Positions 1 to 16,573 of a stretch of 64,000 nt of DNA are shown here, piece by piece. This stretch comes from Paeniglutamicibacter antarcticus_C. GTDB lineage: Bacteria; Actinomycetota; Actinomycetes; Actinomycetales; Micrococcaceae. The stretch spans positions 62,001 to 126,000 of the forward strand of contig NZ_BAABLK010000034.1 of assembly GCF_039544305.1 (NCBI RefSeq), written 5' to 3'. Each line of letters opens with the position of its first letter. The first letter of the stretch is position 1. The notes beneath the pieces are model-generated. The model saw nothing but the letters and a program-made list of their open reading frames with translations. It was not told where the DNA came from and searched no databases. Made by a program: the position numbers and the translations under genes.

Positions 1-533
1 ACTTTGGCCGTTGCCGGCAGTGCCAAGGCGATAAACAACGAGGAGGCGGCAACCATCAGCAGGGCTGCGACGTACAAGGTGATGTTGATGTTGCGCAGGG
101 CCCGCACGCGCGGATCAACGGGTACTGCGCGGGCCGGTGGAACCGGCGTTGGCGATCCGTCGGCAGCCATCCAGGCAGGAGACCGGTCTTGGTGCTGTCT
201 CGGCGCAACACCGGAGGCCGCGGGTTGGAATCCGGAGGAATTATCGATGGGTTCCGGGGGCGGGTTCACCGCTCGCGCGCCTGCTTCGGGGTGAGCTGAT
301 TCGAAACGGACGGTACCGGGAATCCCCACTTGGAGGGCATCCGCGTTCCGGGCCGCTTCCTGGGTGCCCGCGGCAAATCCACTCTGCCAGGCCTTGGCCA
401 GAGCAGTTCGGTCCGCTTCAGGGTTCCGGGCGGAGCCGGGTTCACGGGACTTTCTGCTGGCCACGTACCGACCAAGGAATATCCCGGCAATAAAGATGAC
501 TATGACCAGCAAGGTAACGCTCGACTCGCTCAT
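1..533 (-). CDS. Partial membrane protein of unknown function (C-terminus beyond the window edge)
   Basis: An open frame on the minus strand starts at an ATG at 533 and runs without a stop to base 1, so only about 177 N-terminal residues are visible. Residues 5-22 form a hydrophobic segment (MSESSVTLLVIVIFIAGIF) followed by a basic stretch, which suggests an N-terminal membrane anchor. A Pro/Ala-rich linker follows, and then a second hydrophobic segment begins near residue 150 (RNINITLYVAALLMVAAS). A purine-rich AGGAGGAA lies about 13 bases upstream, a slightly long spacing. I do not recognise the family. The layout suggests a multi-pass membrane protein whose main part lies off the edge. Confidence that it is coding comes from the uninterrupted frame, the start site and the sensible topology. 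Confidence 0.6.
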   Translation of the reverse strand, partial: MSESSVTLLVIVIFIAGIFLGRYVASRKSREPGSARNPEADRTALAKAWQSGFAAGTQEAARNADALQVGIPGTVRFESAHPEAGARAVNPPPEPIDNSSGFQPAASGVAPRQHQDRSPAWMAADGSPTPVPPARAVPVDPRVRALRNINITLYVAALLMVAASSLFIALALPATAK

Positions 534-647
534 AGGGGTATCCCGCTTCCTCCTGGGTCCTAGCCATGCCGTCCCACGTCGGGAGGTTGCCGGACTCCAG
601 CGTACCCCTCTCAGACCATTCGTTAGATAAACATGTACGCAGACACG

Positions 648-695
648 GGAAAAGCCCCCGTTGCACTGTCGAAACAATGCTACGGGGGCTTTTCC
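648..695. terminator. Intrinsic terminator downstream of tuf
   Basis: A perfect 13-bp stem (arms 648-660 and 683-695) with a 22-base loop lies just past the tuf stop codon. Each arm carries a run of G/C next to an A/T tract, so it can work in both directions. Confidence 0.8.
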
Positions 696-731
696 TTGGA
701 CCGTTAGGTCAAGATCTCTGGGTAGAAAAGA

Positions 732-1922
732 CTACTTGACGATCTTGGTAACGCGACCTGAACCAACGGTGCGGCCGCCTTCGCGGATCGCGAAGCCGAG
801 GCCGTCTTCCATGGCGATCGGCTGGATCAGCACGACTGACATTTCGGTGTTGTCGCCAGGCATAACCATTTCCGTGCCTTCCGGCAAGGTAATAACGCCG
901 GTGACGTCCGTGGTGCGGAAGTAGAACTGCGGGCGGTAGTTCGAGTAGAACGGGTTGTGGCGTCCGCCTTCATCCTTGGACAGGATGTAGACGTTGGCCT
1001 CGAAATCGGTGTGCGGGGTGATGGAACCCGGCTTCACGATGACCTGGCCACGCTCTACGTCTTCGCGCTTGATGCCGCGAAGCAGCAGACCACAGTTCTC
1101 GCCGGCCCATGCCTCGTCGAGCTGCTTGTGGAACATCTCGATGCCGGTAACCGTGGTCTTCTGGACCGGGCGGATGCCAACGATTTCGATTTCCGAGTTG
1201 ATCTTCAGGGTTCCACGCTCGGCGCGGCCCGTAACAACGGTGCCACGGCCGGTGATGGTGAAGACGTCTTCAACGGGCATCAGGAACGGCTTGTCCTTGT
1301 CGCGAACCGGGTTCGGGACGTGCTCGTCAACGGCATCCATCAAGTCCTCGATGGACTTGACCCAAACCGGGTCGCCTTCCAGGGCCTTCAGGCCCGAAAC
1401 GCGGATAACCGGTGCCTCTTCGCCGTCGAAGCCCTGTGAATCCAGAAGTTCGCGAACTTCCATTTCCACCAGGTCCAAGAGCTCTTCGTCATCGACCATG
1501 TCGGACTTGTTCAGCGCGACCATCAGGTAGGGAACGCCAACCTGGCGGGCCAGCAGAACGTGCTCGCGGGTCTGTGCCATCGGGCCGTCGGTAGCGGCAA
1601 CCACGAGGATTGCGCCGTCCATCTGGGCAGCACCGGTGATCATGTTCTTGATGTAGTCAGCGTGACCCGGGGCATCAACGTGCGCGTAGTGGCGCTTCTC
1701 TGTCTGGTACTCGACGTGCGAGATGTTGATGGTGATACCGCGCTGGCGCTCTTCCGGCGCCGAGTCGATATTCGCGAAATCGCGCTGCTCATTCAGATCC
1801 GGGTACTTGTCAGCAAGTACCTTGGAAATGGCGGCCGTCAACGTGGTCTTACCGTGGTCAACGTGACCAATGGTGCCGATGTTGACGTGCGGCTTGGTCC
1901 GCTCGAACTTTGCCTTTGCCAC
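732..1922 (-). CDS. tuf: Translation elongation factor Tu
   Basis: This 396-residue GTPase delivers aminoacyl-tRNA to the ribosomal A site. The G1 motif GHVDHGKTT is at residues 19-27, DAPGH lies near residue 83 and NKSDM near 138. The two C-terminal beta-barrel domains follow, ending in GRTVGSGRVTKIVK, and the length is normal for the family. The start is a GTG preceded by AGGAGG about 6 bases upstream. It is the last gene of the rpsL-rpsG-fusA-tuf cluster, separated from fusA by about 230 bases that contain a 9-bp inverted repeat (2067-2075 with 2094-2102). A separate promoter may therefore exist there, as is common for this gene. Confidence 0.98.
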   Translation of the reverse strand: MAKAKFERTKPHVNIGTIGHVDHGKTTLTAAISKVLADKYPDLNEQRDFANIDSAPEERQRGITINISHVEYQTEKRHYAHVDAPGHADYIKNMITGAAQMDGAILVVAATDGPMAQTREHVLLARQVGVPYLMVALNKSDMVDDEELLDLVEMEVRELLDSQGFDGEEAPVIRVSGLKALEGDPVWVKSIEDLMDAVDEHVPNPVRDKDKPFLMPVEDVFTITGRGTVVTGRAERGTLKINSEIEIVGIRPVQKTTVTGIEMFHKQLDEAWAGENCGLLLRGIKREDVERGQVIVKPGSITPHTDFEANVYILSKDEGGRHNPFYSNYRPQFYFRTTDVTGVITLPEGTEMVMPGDNTEMSVVLIQPIAMEDGLGFAIREGGRTVGSGRVTKIVK

Positions 1923-2156
1923 AGGTTCCTCCTAGAAACGTTTACAGAAGACGTACCTCGCCCACTCGGATCGCGGGCGAAACTCGTACAAGTCTACTGG
2001 GGGCTTGTGAAATGTTTAAATTGCGGTTAGCTGCGGGATCAAAGTGAAGATCCGTTAGTTGGCCAGGTGTGGCCGCAGTGGATTTCCCTGCTCCGGCCAC
2101 ACCGTGCGGCCACTCACCCGAGGGACGGGGTCACGGCCAATTCCTGGTCCGGGAGA

Positions 2157-4271
2157 TTACTCTCCGCGGGCCTTCTGGATAATCTCTTCGGCAACTGCCT
2201 TCGGGACCTCTGCATAGCTGAAGAATGTCATCGAGTACACGGCACGGCCCTGGGTCTTCGAACGCAGGTCACCAATGTAACCGAACATCTCGGACAGCGG
2301 CACCGTTGCACGGATGACCTTCACGCCTGCAGCATCTTCCATCGAACCGATGGATCCGCGGCGGGAGTTCAAGTCACCGATGACGTCGCCCATGTACTCC
2401 TCGGGAGTACGGACTTCGACATCCATGACCGGCTCGAGGATGATCGGGCTGGCGCGGCGTGCGCCTTCCTTGAACACCTGTGAACCAGCGATCTTGAACG
2501 CCATTTCCGAGGAGTCGACGTCGTGGTAGGCACCATCGATGAGGGTAGCCTTCACGCCGACCATCTGGTAGCCGGCAAGGATGCCGAACTGCATGGCGTC
2601 CTGGATTCCGGCGTCGATCGACGGGATGTATTCGCGAGGAATACGTCCACCGGTAACGGCGTTCTTGAAATCGTAGATGACACCATCGACAACTTCCAAG
2701 GGCTCGAACGAGACCTGGACCTTTGCGAACTGTCCCGAACCACCGGTCTGCTTCTTGTGGGTGAAGTCAACCTTCGCCACGGCCTTCTTGATGGTTTCAC
2801 GGTATGCAACCTGCGGCTTGCCGACATTGGCTTCGACGCGGAATTCGCGGCGCATGCGGTCCACCAGGATATCCAGGTGAAGCTCGCCCATGCCGCCGAT
2901 TTCGGTCTGGCCGGTGTCTTCGTTGAGGGAGACGGTGAACGTCGGGTCCTCGGCCGAAAGCTTCTGGATGGCCGTGGAGAGCTTCTCCTGGTCACCCTTG
3001 GTCTTCGGTTCGATCGCCACGAAGATCACGGGAGCGGGGAACGACATTGACTCGAGCACGATCGGGTTGGCCGGATCGCACAAGGTGTCACCGGTGGTGG
3101 TGTCCTTGAGGCCGATCACTGCGTAGATGTGACCCGCGTGGATCTCGTCTACCGGCTGCTCCTTGTTGGCGTGCATCTGGAAGAGCTTGCCGATGCGCTC
3201 CTTCTTCTGCTTGGTCGAGTTCAACAGCGCCGTACCGGGAGTTGCCTTGCCGGAGTAGACGCGGATGAAGTTGAGCTGGCCAAAGAAGGGGTGAGCCGCA
3301 ATCTTGAAGGCCAAAGCCGAGAACGGCTCGTCTTCGCTAGGCTTGCGGATCAGTTCGATCTCTTCGTTCTTCGGGTCGTGCCCAATCATGGGCGGGACAT
3401 CCAGAGGCGAAGGAAGGTAATCGATGACAGCATCGAGCATCGGCTGGACGCCGCGGTTCTTGAATGCGGAACCACAGAAGACCGGGTAGAGCTGTGAGTT
3501 GACGACCATCTTGCGGATGCCGTCCTTGAGCTCATCGATGCTGATCTCTTCGCCTTCGAGGAACTTCTCCATGAGCTCGTCAGAGCTCTCGGCGACATCC
3601 TCGACCATTTTGGCGCGGTATTCCTGGGCCTGTTCCAGCATGTCTGCCGGGACTTCGCGAGTCTCGTAGGCGGCACCCATGGTGACATCACCCTTGGAGT
3701 CGCCTTCCCAGACGAATGCCTTCATAGTCATCAGGTCAACGACACCGATGAATTCAGACTCGGCGCCGATCGGCAGCTGCATGACCAGCGGCTTGGCACC
3801 AAGACGCTTGACGATGGTCTCTACGGTGTAGTAGAAATCAGCACCCAGCTTGTCCATCTTGTTGACGAAGCAGATACGCGGAACTTCGTACTTGTCAGCC
3901 TGGCGCCAGACAGTCTCGGACTGCGGCTCCACGCCTTCCTTGCCGTCAAACACTGCAACCGCGCCGTCAAGGACGCGCAGCGAGCGCTCAACCTCGACGG
4001 TGAAGTCAACGTGGCCCGGGGTGTCAATGATGTTGATCTGGTTGTCGTTCCAGAAGCAGGTCACGGCGGCAGACGTGATCGTGATGCCGCGTTCCTTTTC
4101 CTGCTCCATCCAGTCGGTCGTTGCGCCGCCGTCGTGCGTTTCGCCGAGCTTGTGGTTCACACCCGTGTAGAACAGGATGCGTTCCGTAGTAGTGGTCTTA
4201 CCGGCATCAATGTGAGCCATGATACCGATATTGCGGACCTTGTTAAGGTCGGTAAGCACGTCCTGTGCCAC
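2157..4271 (-). CDS. fusA: Translation elongation factor G
   Basis: This 704-residue GTPase drives ribosomal translocation and, with RRF, ribosome recycling. G-domain motifs are AHIDAGKTTTTER near residue 19, DTPGH near 83 and NKMDK near 137. Domains II-V follow, including the domain IV segment around IPREYIPSIDAGIQDAM. The start is GTG with a GGGAGA ribosome-binding site. It lies 81 bases downstream of rpsG in the str operon order. The overall length and motifs are those of canonical EF-G rather than the tetracycline-resistance or EF-G2 paralogues. Confidence 0.98.
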   Translation of the reverse strand: MAQDVLTDLNKVRNIGIMAHIDAGKTTTTERILFYTGVNHKLGETHDGGATTDWMEQEKERGITITSAAVTCFWNDNQINIIDTPGHVDFTVEVERSLRVLDGAVAVFDGKEGVEPQSETVWRQADKYEVPRICFVNKMDKLGADFYYTVETIVKRLGAKPLVMQLPIGAESEFIGVVDLMTMKAFVWEGDSKGDVTMGAAYETREVPADMLEQAQEYRAKMVEDVAESSDELMEKFLEGEEISIDELKDGIRKMVVNSQLYPVFCGSAFKNRGVQPMLDAVIDYLPSPLDVPPMIGHDPKNEEIELIRKPSEDEPFSALAFKIAAHPFFGQLNFIRVYSGKATPGTALLNSTKQKKERIGKLFQMHANKEQPVDEIHAGHIYAVIGLKDTTTGDTLCDPANPIVLESMSFPAPVIFVAIEPKTKGDQEKLSTAIQKLSAEDPTFTVSLNEDTGQTEIGGMGELHLDILVDRMRREFRVEANVGKPQVAYRETIKKAVAKVDFTHKKQTGGSGQFAKVQVSFEPLEVVDGVIYDFKNAVTGGRIPREYIPSIDAGIQDAMQFGILAGYQMVGVKATLIDGAYHDVDSSEMAFKIAGSQVFKEGARRASPIILEPVMDVEVRTPEEYMGDVIGDLNSRRGSIGSMEDAAGVKVIRATVPLSEMFGYIGDLRSKTQGRAVYSMTFFSYAEVPKAVAEEIIQKARGE

Positions 4272-4352
4272 GATGTCTCCCTTTGTTGGTTATGTCCGTT
4301 GCGTTGGCGGAACCGGTCATGGACCAATCCCGCCAACCGAACAAAACTCGTT

Positions 4353-4823
4353 TTACCAGCGGTAGTGGGCGAAGGCCTTGTTGGACTCTGCCATCTTGTG
4401 AGTGTCTTCGCGACGCTTGACAGCGGCACCAAGACCATTGGACGCGTCGAGGATCTCGTTCATGAGACGTTCGATCATCGTCTTCTCGCGGCGAGCCTTC
4501 GAGTAGCCAACGAGCCAGCGCAGAGCCAGCGCGGTGGAGCGTCCGGGCTTGACCTCAACTGGTACCTGGTAGGTCGCGCCACCAACACGGCGGGAGCGAA
4601 CTTCGAGGGCCGGACGGATGTTATCCATGGCCTTCTTCAGGGTGACAACCGGGTCGGCACTGTTCTTGGCTGCCACACCTGCGAGTGCACCGTAAACGAT
4701 ACGCTCTGCAGTTGACTTCTTACCGTCGACCAAAACCTTGTTGATCAGCTGGGTAACAAGCGGGGAACCGTGGACCGGGTCCGAGACGAGGGGGCGCTGT
4801 GGGGCGGGACCCTTACGAGGCAT
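4353..4823 (-). CDS. rpsG: 30S ribosomal protein S7
   Basis: A 156-residue primary 16S rRNA-binding protein that nucleates the 30S head. It begins MPRKGPAPQRPLVSDPV and ends HKMAESNKAFAHYRW, both typical of bacterial S7. Its ATG shares one base with the rpsL stop codon (TAATG), so translation is probably coupled. The rpsL-rpsG-fusA order is the usual str operon. Confidence 0.97.
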   Translation of the reverse strand: MPRKGPAPQRPLVSDPVHGSPLVTQLINKVLVDGKKSTAERIVYGALAGVAAKNSADPVVTLKKAMDNIRPALEVRSRRVGGATYQVPVEVKPGRSTALALRWLVGYSKARREKTMIERLMNEILDASNGLGAAVKRREDTHKMAESNKAFAHYRW

Positions 4824-5197
4824 TACTTACCTTCCTTCTTGGCACCGTAGAGGCTGCGAGCCTGCTTGCGGTTCTTGACACCCTGGGTATCGAGAGCGCC
4901 ACGTACGATCTTGTAGCGCACACCCGGCAAGTCCTTCACACGACCGCCGCGCACCAGCACGATGGAGTGTTCCTGCAGGTTGTGGCCAACGCCCGGAATG
5001 TAAGCAGTCACTTCGACGCCACCGGCAAGACGCACACGTGCGACCTTACGAAGTGCGGAGTTCGGCTTCTTCGGGGTGGTGGTGTACACACGGGTGCATA
5101 CGCCACGACGCATTGGGTTGCCCTTGAGGGCGGGGGCCTTGGTCTTAGTGACCTTCGGCGAGCGACCCTTGCGGATCAGCTGCTGAATAGTAGGCAC
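4823..5197 (-). CDS. rpsL: 30S ribosomal protein S12
   Basis: A 124-residue decoding-centre protein. The conserved TTPKKPNSALRK and GGRVKDLPGVRY loops carry the unmutated lysines that are changed in streptomycin-resistant strains, so this copy looks like the drug-sensitive form. The start is GTG with GGAGGAC upstream. It is the first gene of the str operon. A promoter is expected in the 5198-5350 interval, where a TATAAA-like hexamer reads on the minus strand at 5265-5270, but I could not pair it with a convincing -35. Confidence 0.97.
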   Translation of the reverse strand: MPTIQQLIRKGRSPKVTKTKAPALKGNPMRRGVCTRVYTTTPKKPNSALRKVARVRLAGGVEVTAYIPGVGHNLQEHSIVLVRGGRVKDLPGVRYKIVRGALDTQGVKNRKQARSLYGAKKEGK

Positions 5198-6002
5198 TTT
5201 CGTGTCCTCCGGTTTCTATGTCTTGCGGCGCCACCCGCAATCAAGCTGCTTGCAGACGCTGCGTTTATAGTCGTTTCATCACAGCGATTTCGGTTTTGAC
5301 CCTAGGCGTGCGAAAGTGTGGCATATGTTGCGCAACTTACCCGCAACCCGGACCGTGTCCATTTGCCACACATGAAAAACAATTAGCACAAGCTTAGCAC
5401 GCATGACCGGAGGCGCGTGACACCAGGGGTCACGGAGCACCTGGTTCGCCAGGCACCAATTGCACCGGCGGCACGCGCCCGCGCGGCCCCCACCGTGTGA
5501 TCAGGCCCTTCGCGGCGTCGACACCGGCCCAACAGCCTCACTGCTTGGGGTGCGAATCACACAAGGTGCTGCGGTCCTAAGCCCCGCTCAACACCATGCC
5601 CCCAAGCATCAGACTGGCGCAGGTGCCGTCCGGGCAACCCCGGGCGGCGGCGGGACCACCGATCACACTCGATGAAGCACTCCCAATTTGTTCCATGGTG
5701 TTGCACTCGGATGCTGCGGGGCCTCGGGCCTGAGAAGTCCCGGGTACCCTGCCCCCGCCGGAGGACAGCAACACGGCGCCGGACAGCACCTGGCGCCTTG
5801 GACGCTGGCTTCCCTGGCCGTCATAGAGCCTTGCGGCGCGCCCATCGAGCCAGCGGATAAATTCGTCCTGACATGTGCCGTCCCAACCGCAGCCGTGGAT
5901 TTTTCCCATGCAGAACAAGGATTTTCCCCATGCTCCTCCAACTCCACGGAAAATTATCGGAGGCTTTCCAATCCGCAGCCACCCCCTGGTCCGAATGAGA
6001 CG
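5198..6002. other. Intergenic region upstream of rpsL and of the CHRD gene
   Basis: About 800 bases lie between the divergent rpsL and CHRD-protein genes. Open frames here lack ribosome-binding sites and have no recognisable protein features. It should hold the rpsL promoter on the minus strand and that of the surface-protein gene on the plus strand. I see no RNA gene. Confidence 0.5.
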
Positions 6003-6024
6003 TGTGACACGGGATATAGTCACA
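6003..6024 (+). promoter_or_regulatory. Inverted repeat overlapping a possible -10 upstream of the CHRD gene
   Basis: TGTGAC and GTCACA form a perfect inverted repeat separated by 10 bases, and the right arm overlaps a TATAGT hexamer at 6015-6020 that could be a -10 element. A second hairpin (6030-6036 with 6048-6054) lies in the presumed 5' leader just before the ribosome-binding site. The spacing is longer than a CRP/GlxR site (TGTGA-N6-TCACA), so the binding protein is unknown. Confidence 0.35.
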
Positions 6025-6075
6025 ACATCGGTGCCGGCCGCAAGGGGCGGCACCCTCACGAAAGGGAAGACCCTC

Positions 6076-6852
6076 ATGAGGAAGCTACAACTTTTGGCCG
6101 CACCGGCACTCGCACTGGGAATGATCGCCGCTTCGGCTGCGGGCGCATCAGCCGCAACGGAAACCCACTCCTTCCAAACCGAGCTCAAAGAGGTCAATGG
6201 CAGCGGCGCCACCGGCACCGTGATGGTCAGCATCAAGGGTGACCAGGCAACGGTGACCGAAAAGGTCAGCGGACTGGCCAAGACTTTTGACGGCAAGCCG
6301 TACCCGCACGTCCAGCACGCCCACATCACCACGGACACGCAGGGCACCTGCCCCACCATGGCCGATGACAAGAACGGTGACGGGGTCATCAGCACCACCG
6401 AGGGCATGCCGTCCTACGGCATGATCGGCACCACGCTGTCAACCAGCGGGGACACCAGCGACAAGGCAGCCTTGGACCTCGCGGTGGGAGGCATGGGTGA
6501 CAGCTTTACCTACGAGCGCACCTTCACCATGAATGCAAAGACCATCAAGGCCATCAAGGCCGGCAATGGCACCGTGGTGGTTCATGGCCTGGATCCGGCA
6601 ACGCTGAGCGCGGAAGGAGCCAAGGCCAAATCGGACCTTGACCCGAAGCTTCCCCTCGCGGCGACTTCGCCCGCATTGTGCGGCACGTTGACCGCCGGAC
6701 AGATGGACATGCCCAACGGCAATCCCGAAACCGGTGGTGGCAACACAGCCGGGATGGACAACGGCATGATCGCCCTCGGTGGCGGTTTGGTACTGGTTGC
6801 CGCCGGCGCCGGCGTCTACATGGTTCGTCGCCGCCAGGGCGAGCAGAACTAG
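6076..6852 (+). CDS. Secreted CHRD-domain protein with C-terminal wall/membrane anchor
   Basis: A 258-residue protein. I start it at the ATG at 6076, which follows GAAAGGGA and opens directly into a signal peptide (MRKLQLLAAPALALGMIAAS, cleavage after about GASA). Residues 33-210 resemble a CHRD domain: the block PYPHVQHAHITTD and the acidic DDKNGDGVIST stretch are characteristic. The C-terminus has NPETGGGN, then a hydrophobic helix (LGGGLVLVAAGAGVYMV) and RRRQGEQN. This has the layout of a sortase signal, but with Asn in place of Leu in the LPXTG motif. The next gene is a sortase, so covalent anchoring by its neighbour is a reasonable inference. The substrate or ligand is unknown. Confidence 0.8.
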   Translation: MRKLQLLAAPALALGMIAASAAGASAATETHSFQTELKEVNGSGATGTVMVSIKGDQATVTEKVSGLAKTFDGKPYPHVQHAHITTDTQGTCPTMADDKNGDGVISTTEGMPSYGMIGTTLSTSGDTSDKAALDLAVGGMGDSFTYERTFTMNAKTIKAIKAGNGTVVVHGLDPATLSAEGAKAKSDLDPKLPLAATSPALCGTLTAGQMDMPNGNPETGGGNTAGMDNGMIALGGGLVLVAAGAGVYMVRRRQGEQN

Positions 6853-6888
6853 AACAACCCAAACCAACACCGGAAAGGTCCACTACTG

Positions 6889-7629
6889 ATGAAGCACATC
6901 CAGAACTGGAAGACCAAGAGTCGCGCTCTCGCGCTCACGGGCATTGTCGCGGTTGGCCTTGTCGGATCGGTGTTGGTTGGAGCCGGCGTGAAGGGGGAGG
7001 CCCCTCCCCCTTCACCGCTGGTCTCCGAAGCCATCGAAGGACCCGCTGCGCCGAGCGAGCAACCATCGGCCATCACGGCCCCCGAGGCCGGTACCAAGCC
7101 GGCGAAGCAGGATCCGGCATTCCCCCTGTTTAGCTCGACCCCCGGGGACTTGATACTGAAAAAATCCCAGCCCACCCGGCTCACCATTCCCAGCATTGAC
7201 GTGGATACCGACCTGATGAACGTTGGACTACAAGACGATGGAACCATTGGCGTCCCGCCGCTGCTGACGGATTCGCCAGCCGGTTGGTTTGATCGCGGAC
7301 CCACTCCCGGGGAAAAAGGACCGGCGGTGATCCTGGGACACGTCACGGCGCTAAACCAGTTGGGCCCGGCAGTCTTCTTCAAGCTCGGCGCCTTGCACAA
7401 GAACGATGAAATCTCCGTGACGCGAGAAGACGGAAAGGTCGCGGTCTTTACCGTCACCCGAGTAGAACAGACACCGAAACCGGACTTTTCCTCCATGGAT
7501 ACCTACGGAAACACCGACGACGCACAATTGCGGCTAATCACTTGCGGCGGGACGTTTAACAAAACGACGGCCCGTCACGCTGACAACATCGTGGTCTACG
7601 CCGAACTCACCTCGACCCACCCGGCATAG
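6889..7629 (+). CDS. Class F-type sortase
   Basis: A 246-residue membrane-anchored transpeptidase-like protein. A single N-terminal transmembrane helix (residues 11-33) and a Pro/Ala-rich linker lead to a sortase fold from about residue 95 (TRLTIPSIDVDTDLM). The catalytic His is in VILGHVTAL, the Cys in LRLITCGG, and the Arg in TARHADNIVVYAEL. The compact domain with the LITCGG signature fits the actinobacterial class F (housekeeping-like) group. The gene is 36 bases after the CHRD protein, behind GGAAAGG, and is probably cotranscribed with it. It could also process the LPGTG protein encoded near 49400. Confidence 0.88.
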   Translation: MKHIQNWKTKSRALALTGIVAVGLVGSVLVGAGVKGEAPPPSPLVSEAIEGPAAPSEQPSAITAPEAGTKPAKQDPAFPLFSSTPGDLILKKSQPTRLTIPSIDVDTDLMNVGLQDDGTIGVPPLLTDSPAGWFDRGPTPGEKGPAVILGHVTALNQLGPAVFFKLGALHKNDEISVTREDGKVAVFTVTRVEQTPKPDFSSMDTYGNTDDAQLRLITCGGTFNKTTARHADNIVVYAELTSTHPA

Positions 7630-8544
7630 ACGGCTACTACGCGCTCCCGCCTCCGGGAAGCACCGACGATACTTGATGGTCGCGCCTGACGGGTGCGGCC
7701 ATCGGTGCGTCAGGACGTTTCCGATGGGATCCGCGGATTCAACGGCACAACACTTGATGCCCCCGGGGCAAAACAGAAGCAGAGCCGCCCCTTGAAGCCC
7801 TGGCACTGCCGGTTGCTAACGAGTGAATATCACGACATAGTTCTGGTCGCTAGCGCGCGCCGGCTCTATCCGACGTCTCGATCTTGGCTCTTTGGAACAG
7901 GCATCGCCCTGACACTTTGTTGCATCGTGAAACCGACTACGCCCCCTGTCTCCTCGCCTGGCCATGTGGCGTGATCCATGGATCCGAGCCCACGCCCCAC
8001 CCCCATGGGCCCTGGCCTAAAGAAGGTCAGGGCCTTTTGGCTGCGCGCGGTATCCGTTTCCCTCGGTCCCCGAACCGGATCCACTGTGGCGAAAGAGCAC
8101 AAAGAGCGCCTTTACCATTCACGGCGTGGTGCAATACCTCGATTTATCGCACCACAAGCACTCTACATAGCCAACGGAAAAACCCAAGGCAATTGCCATG
8201 GAAGGCATGCACGCGGCTCAGTCGGACTTCGGCGTTCCACCCCGGATGGGCTGAGCGCAGCGTCTCAATCAAGATAAGTCGAATAGGAGATACCTCCCAT
8301 AGGCGAATATTCTCTTCAGCCTAATGTCGCCCGGTTTGCGGGGATGCGACGTCATCACCTGACGATCGGCTTCCACCGATGTCAGGACCTCAGGTCAACA
8401 ATGCTGTGCCGTACTGGCTCTTCCCGGACTCCGGCACGGGCCCGCCTGCCGGGATTGCAGCAAGATGTATGTACTTGCGGTGCTGCAAGGCCGGGGTTCC
8501 GTGTGCTCTACATCCACGCCCGGCTACCGTGCACGGGCAAAGGA
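7630..8544. other. Intergenic region between sortase gene and rpoC end
   Basis: About 900 bases lie between converging genes. The frames here read as low-complexity or Cys/His-random peptides without credible starts, so I call no gene. The only clear signals are a terminator at 8008-8038 and a weak 8-bp hairpin around 7676-7704. Confidence 0.45.
8008..8038 (+). terminator. Intrinsic terminator (plus strand)
   Basis: A 10-bp stem (8008-8017 with 8025-8034, one G-T pair), a 7-base loop and a TTTT tail. It is about 380 bases after the sortase stop and may end that transcript. Confidence 0.6.
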
Positions 8545-8614
8545 AAGGCCGGCCCGCAACGCGCTTCCCTTTCCCCTTGCGGGAATAAGAAGAAGCACGG
8601 CGCGGGCCGGCCTT
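8545..8614 (-). terminator. Second stem-loop downstream of rpoC
   Basis: A perfect 13-bp inverted repeat (8545-8557 with 8602-8614) encloses 44 bases. It lies 46 bases beyond the rpoC stop and is a back-up terminator or 3'-end stabiliser. Confidence 0.55.
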
Positions 8615-8623
8615 GTTGCGTGT

Positions 8624-8650
8624 CCTTCCCCCAGACAGGCTGGGGAAAGG
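8624..8650 (-). terminator. Stem-loop immediately after rpoC
   Basis: An 11-bp stem with one mismatch (8624-8634 with 8640-8650) and a 5-base loop lies 10 bases past the rpoC stop. There is no clean U-run, so efficiency is uncertain. Confidence 0.6.
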
Positions 8651-8659
8651 CGTTACGCC

Positions 8660-12553
<3,894 letters not shown>

Positions 12554-12746
12554 ATGGTCCTTATCTCTCTTCTAAGTTCTCTGAAGTCTAATGTGGTGAG
12601 GTGTTCGGGAATCCAATGCGGACTCTCGCTCACCGTTGGGTCTGGAAGGTATCCAGTTCGATGCGGTGATCCAGGGCGGGCGAGCGGTTGCCCTGCATTG
12701 CTGCAGGTGCCCCGCTCCCCCGAACCCCTTGGATCACGCCGTGGAA

Positions 12747-16253
<3,507 letters not shown>

Positions 16254-16384
16254 GATGGATCCTTCCACAGACCGTCAGGTTTCCGGCGTTCTCTCTCTGT
16301 GAAGAGTTTCACTGATCACAGCACCGCTGAGCAGGCCTACCGCTATATGAAGGCCGGAGATGAAAAGAGAAGACGCAAATCTCT

Positions 16385-16413
16385 ACATTACACCATCCGA
16401 CCTACCATGTCCA
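16385..16413 (-). promoter_or_regulatory. Probable rpoBC promoter
   Basis: On the minus strand TGGACA (16413-16408) is followed after exactly 17 bases by TAATGT (16390-16385). This is a good match to a housekeeping sigma promoter. It would start transcription near 16378 and give a leader of about 125 bases before the TTG start. Confidence 0.6.
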
Positions 16414-16573
16414 TCCATGAACACGCAACCCGGCAGCCCACGCACCATATTCGGTGAGGTGTCCGTCACCATTGACGATGGCTCCTGTGTCCCTAAACAC
16501 ATCGAGATAACCTGGAGGCAGGTGCCGAACAGCCTCGATTCAGCAACGGTACCGGTAAGGGAGATCTCCAATC

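Noticed and set aside
2067..2102. fusA terminator
   Set aside because: A 9-bp stem exists between fusA and tuf but has no U-run; it may be a processing or leader element, so I did not list it as a terminator.
6003..6024. CRP/GlxR binding site
   Set aside because: The half-sites match, but the spacing (TGTGA-N12-TCACA) is six bases too long for this family.
5577..6407. 276-codon minus-strand frame opposite the CHRD gene
   Set aside because: Lies over the signal peptide and domain of a convincing secreted protein; no start site or motifs.
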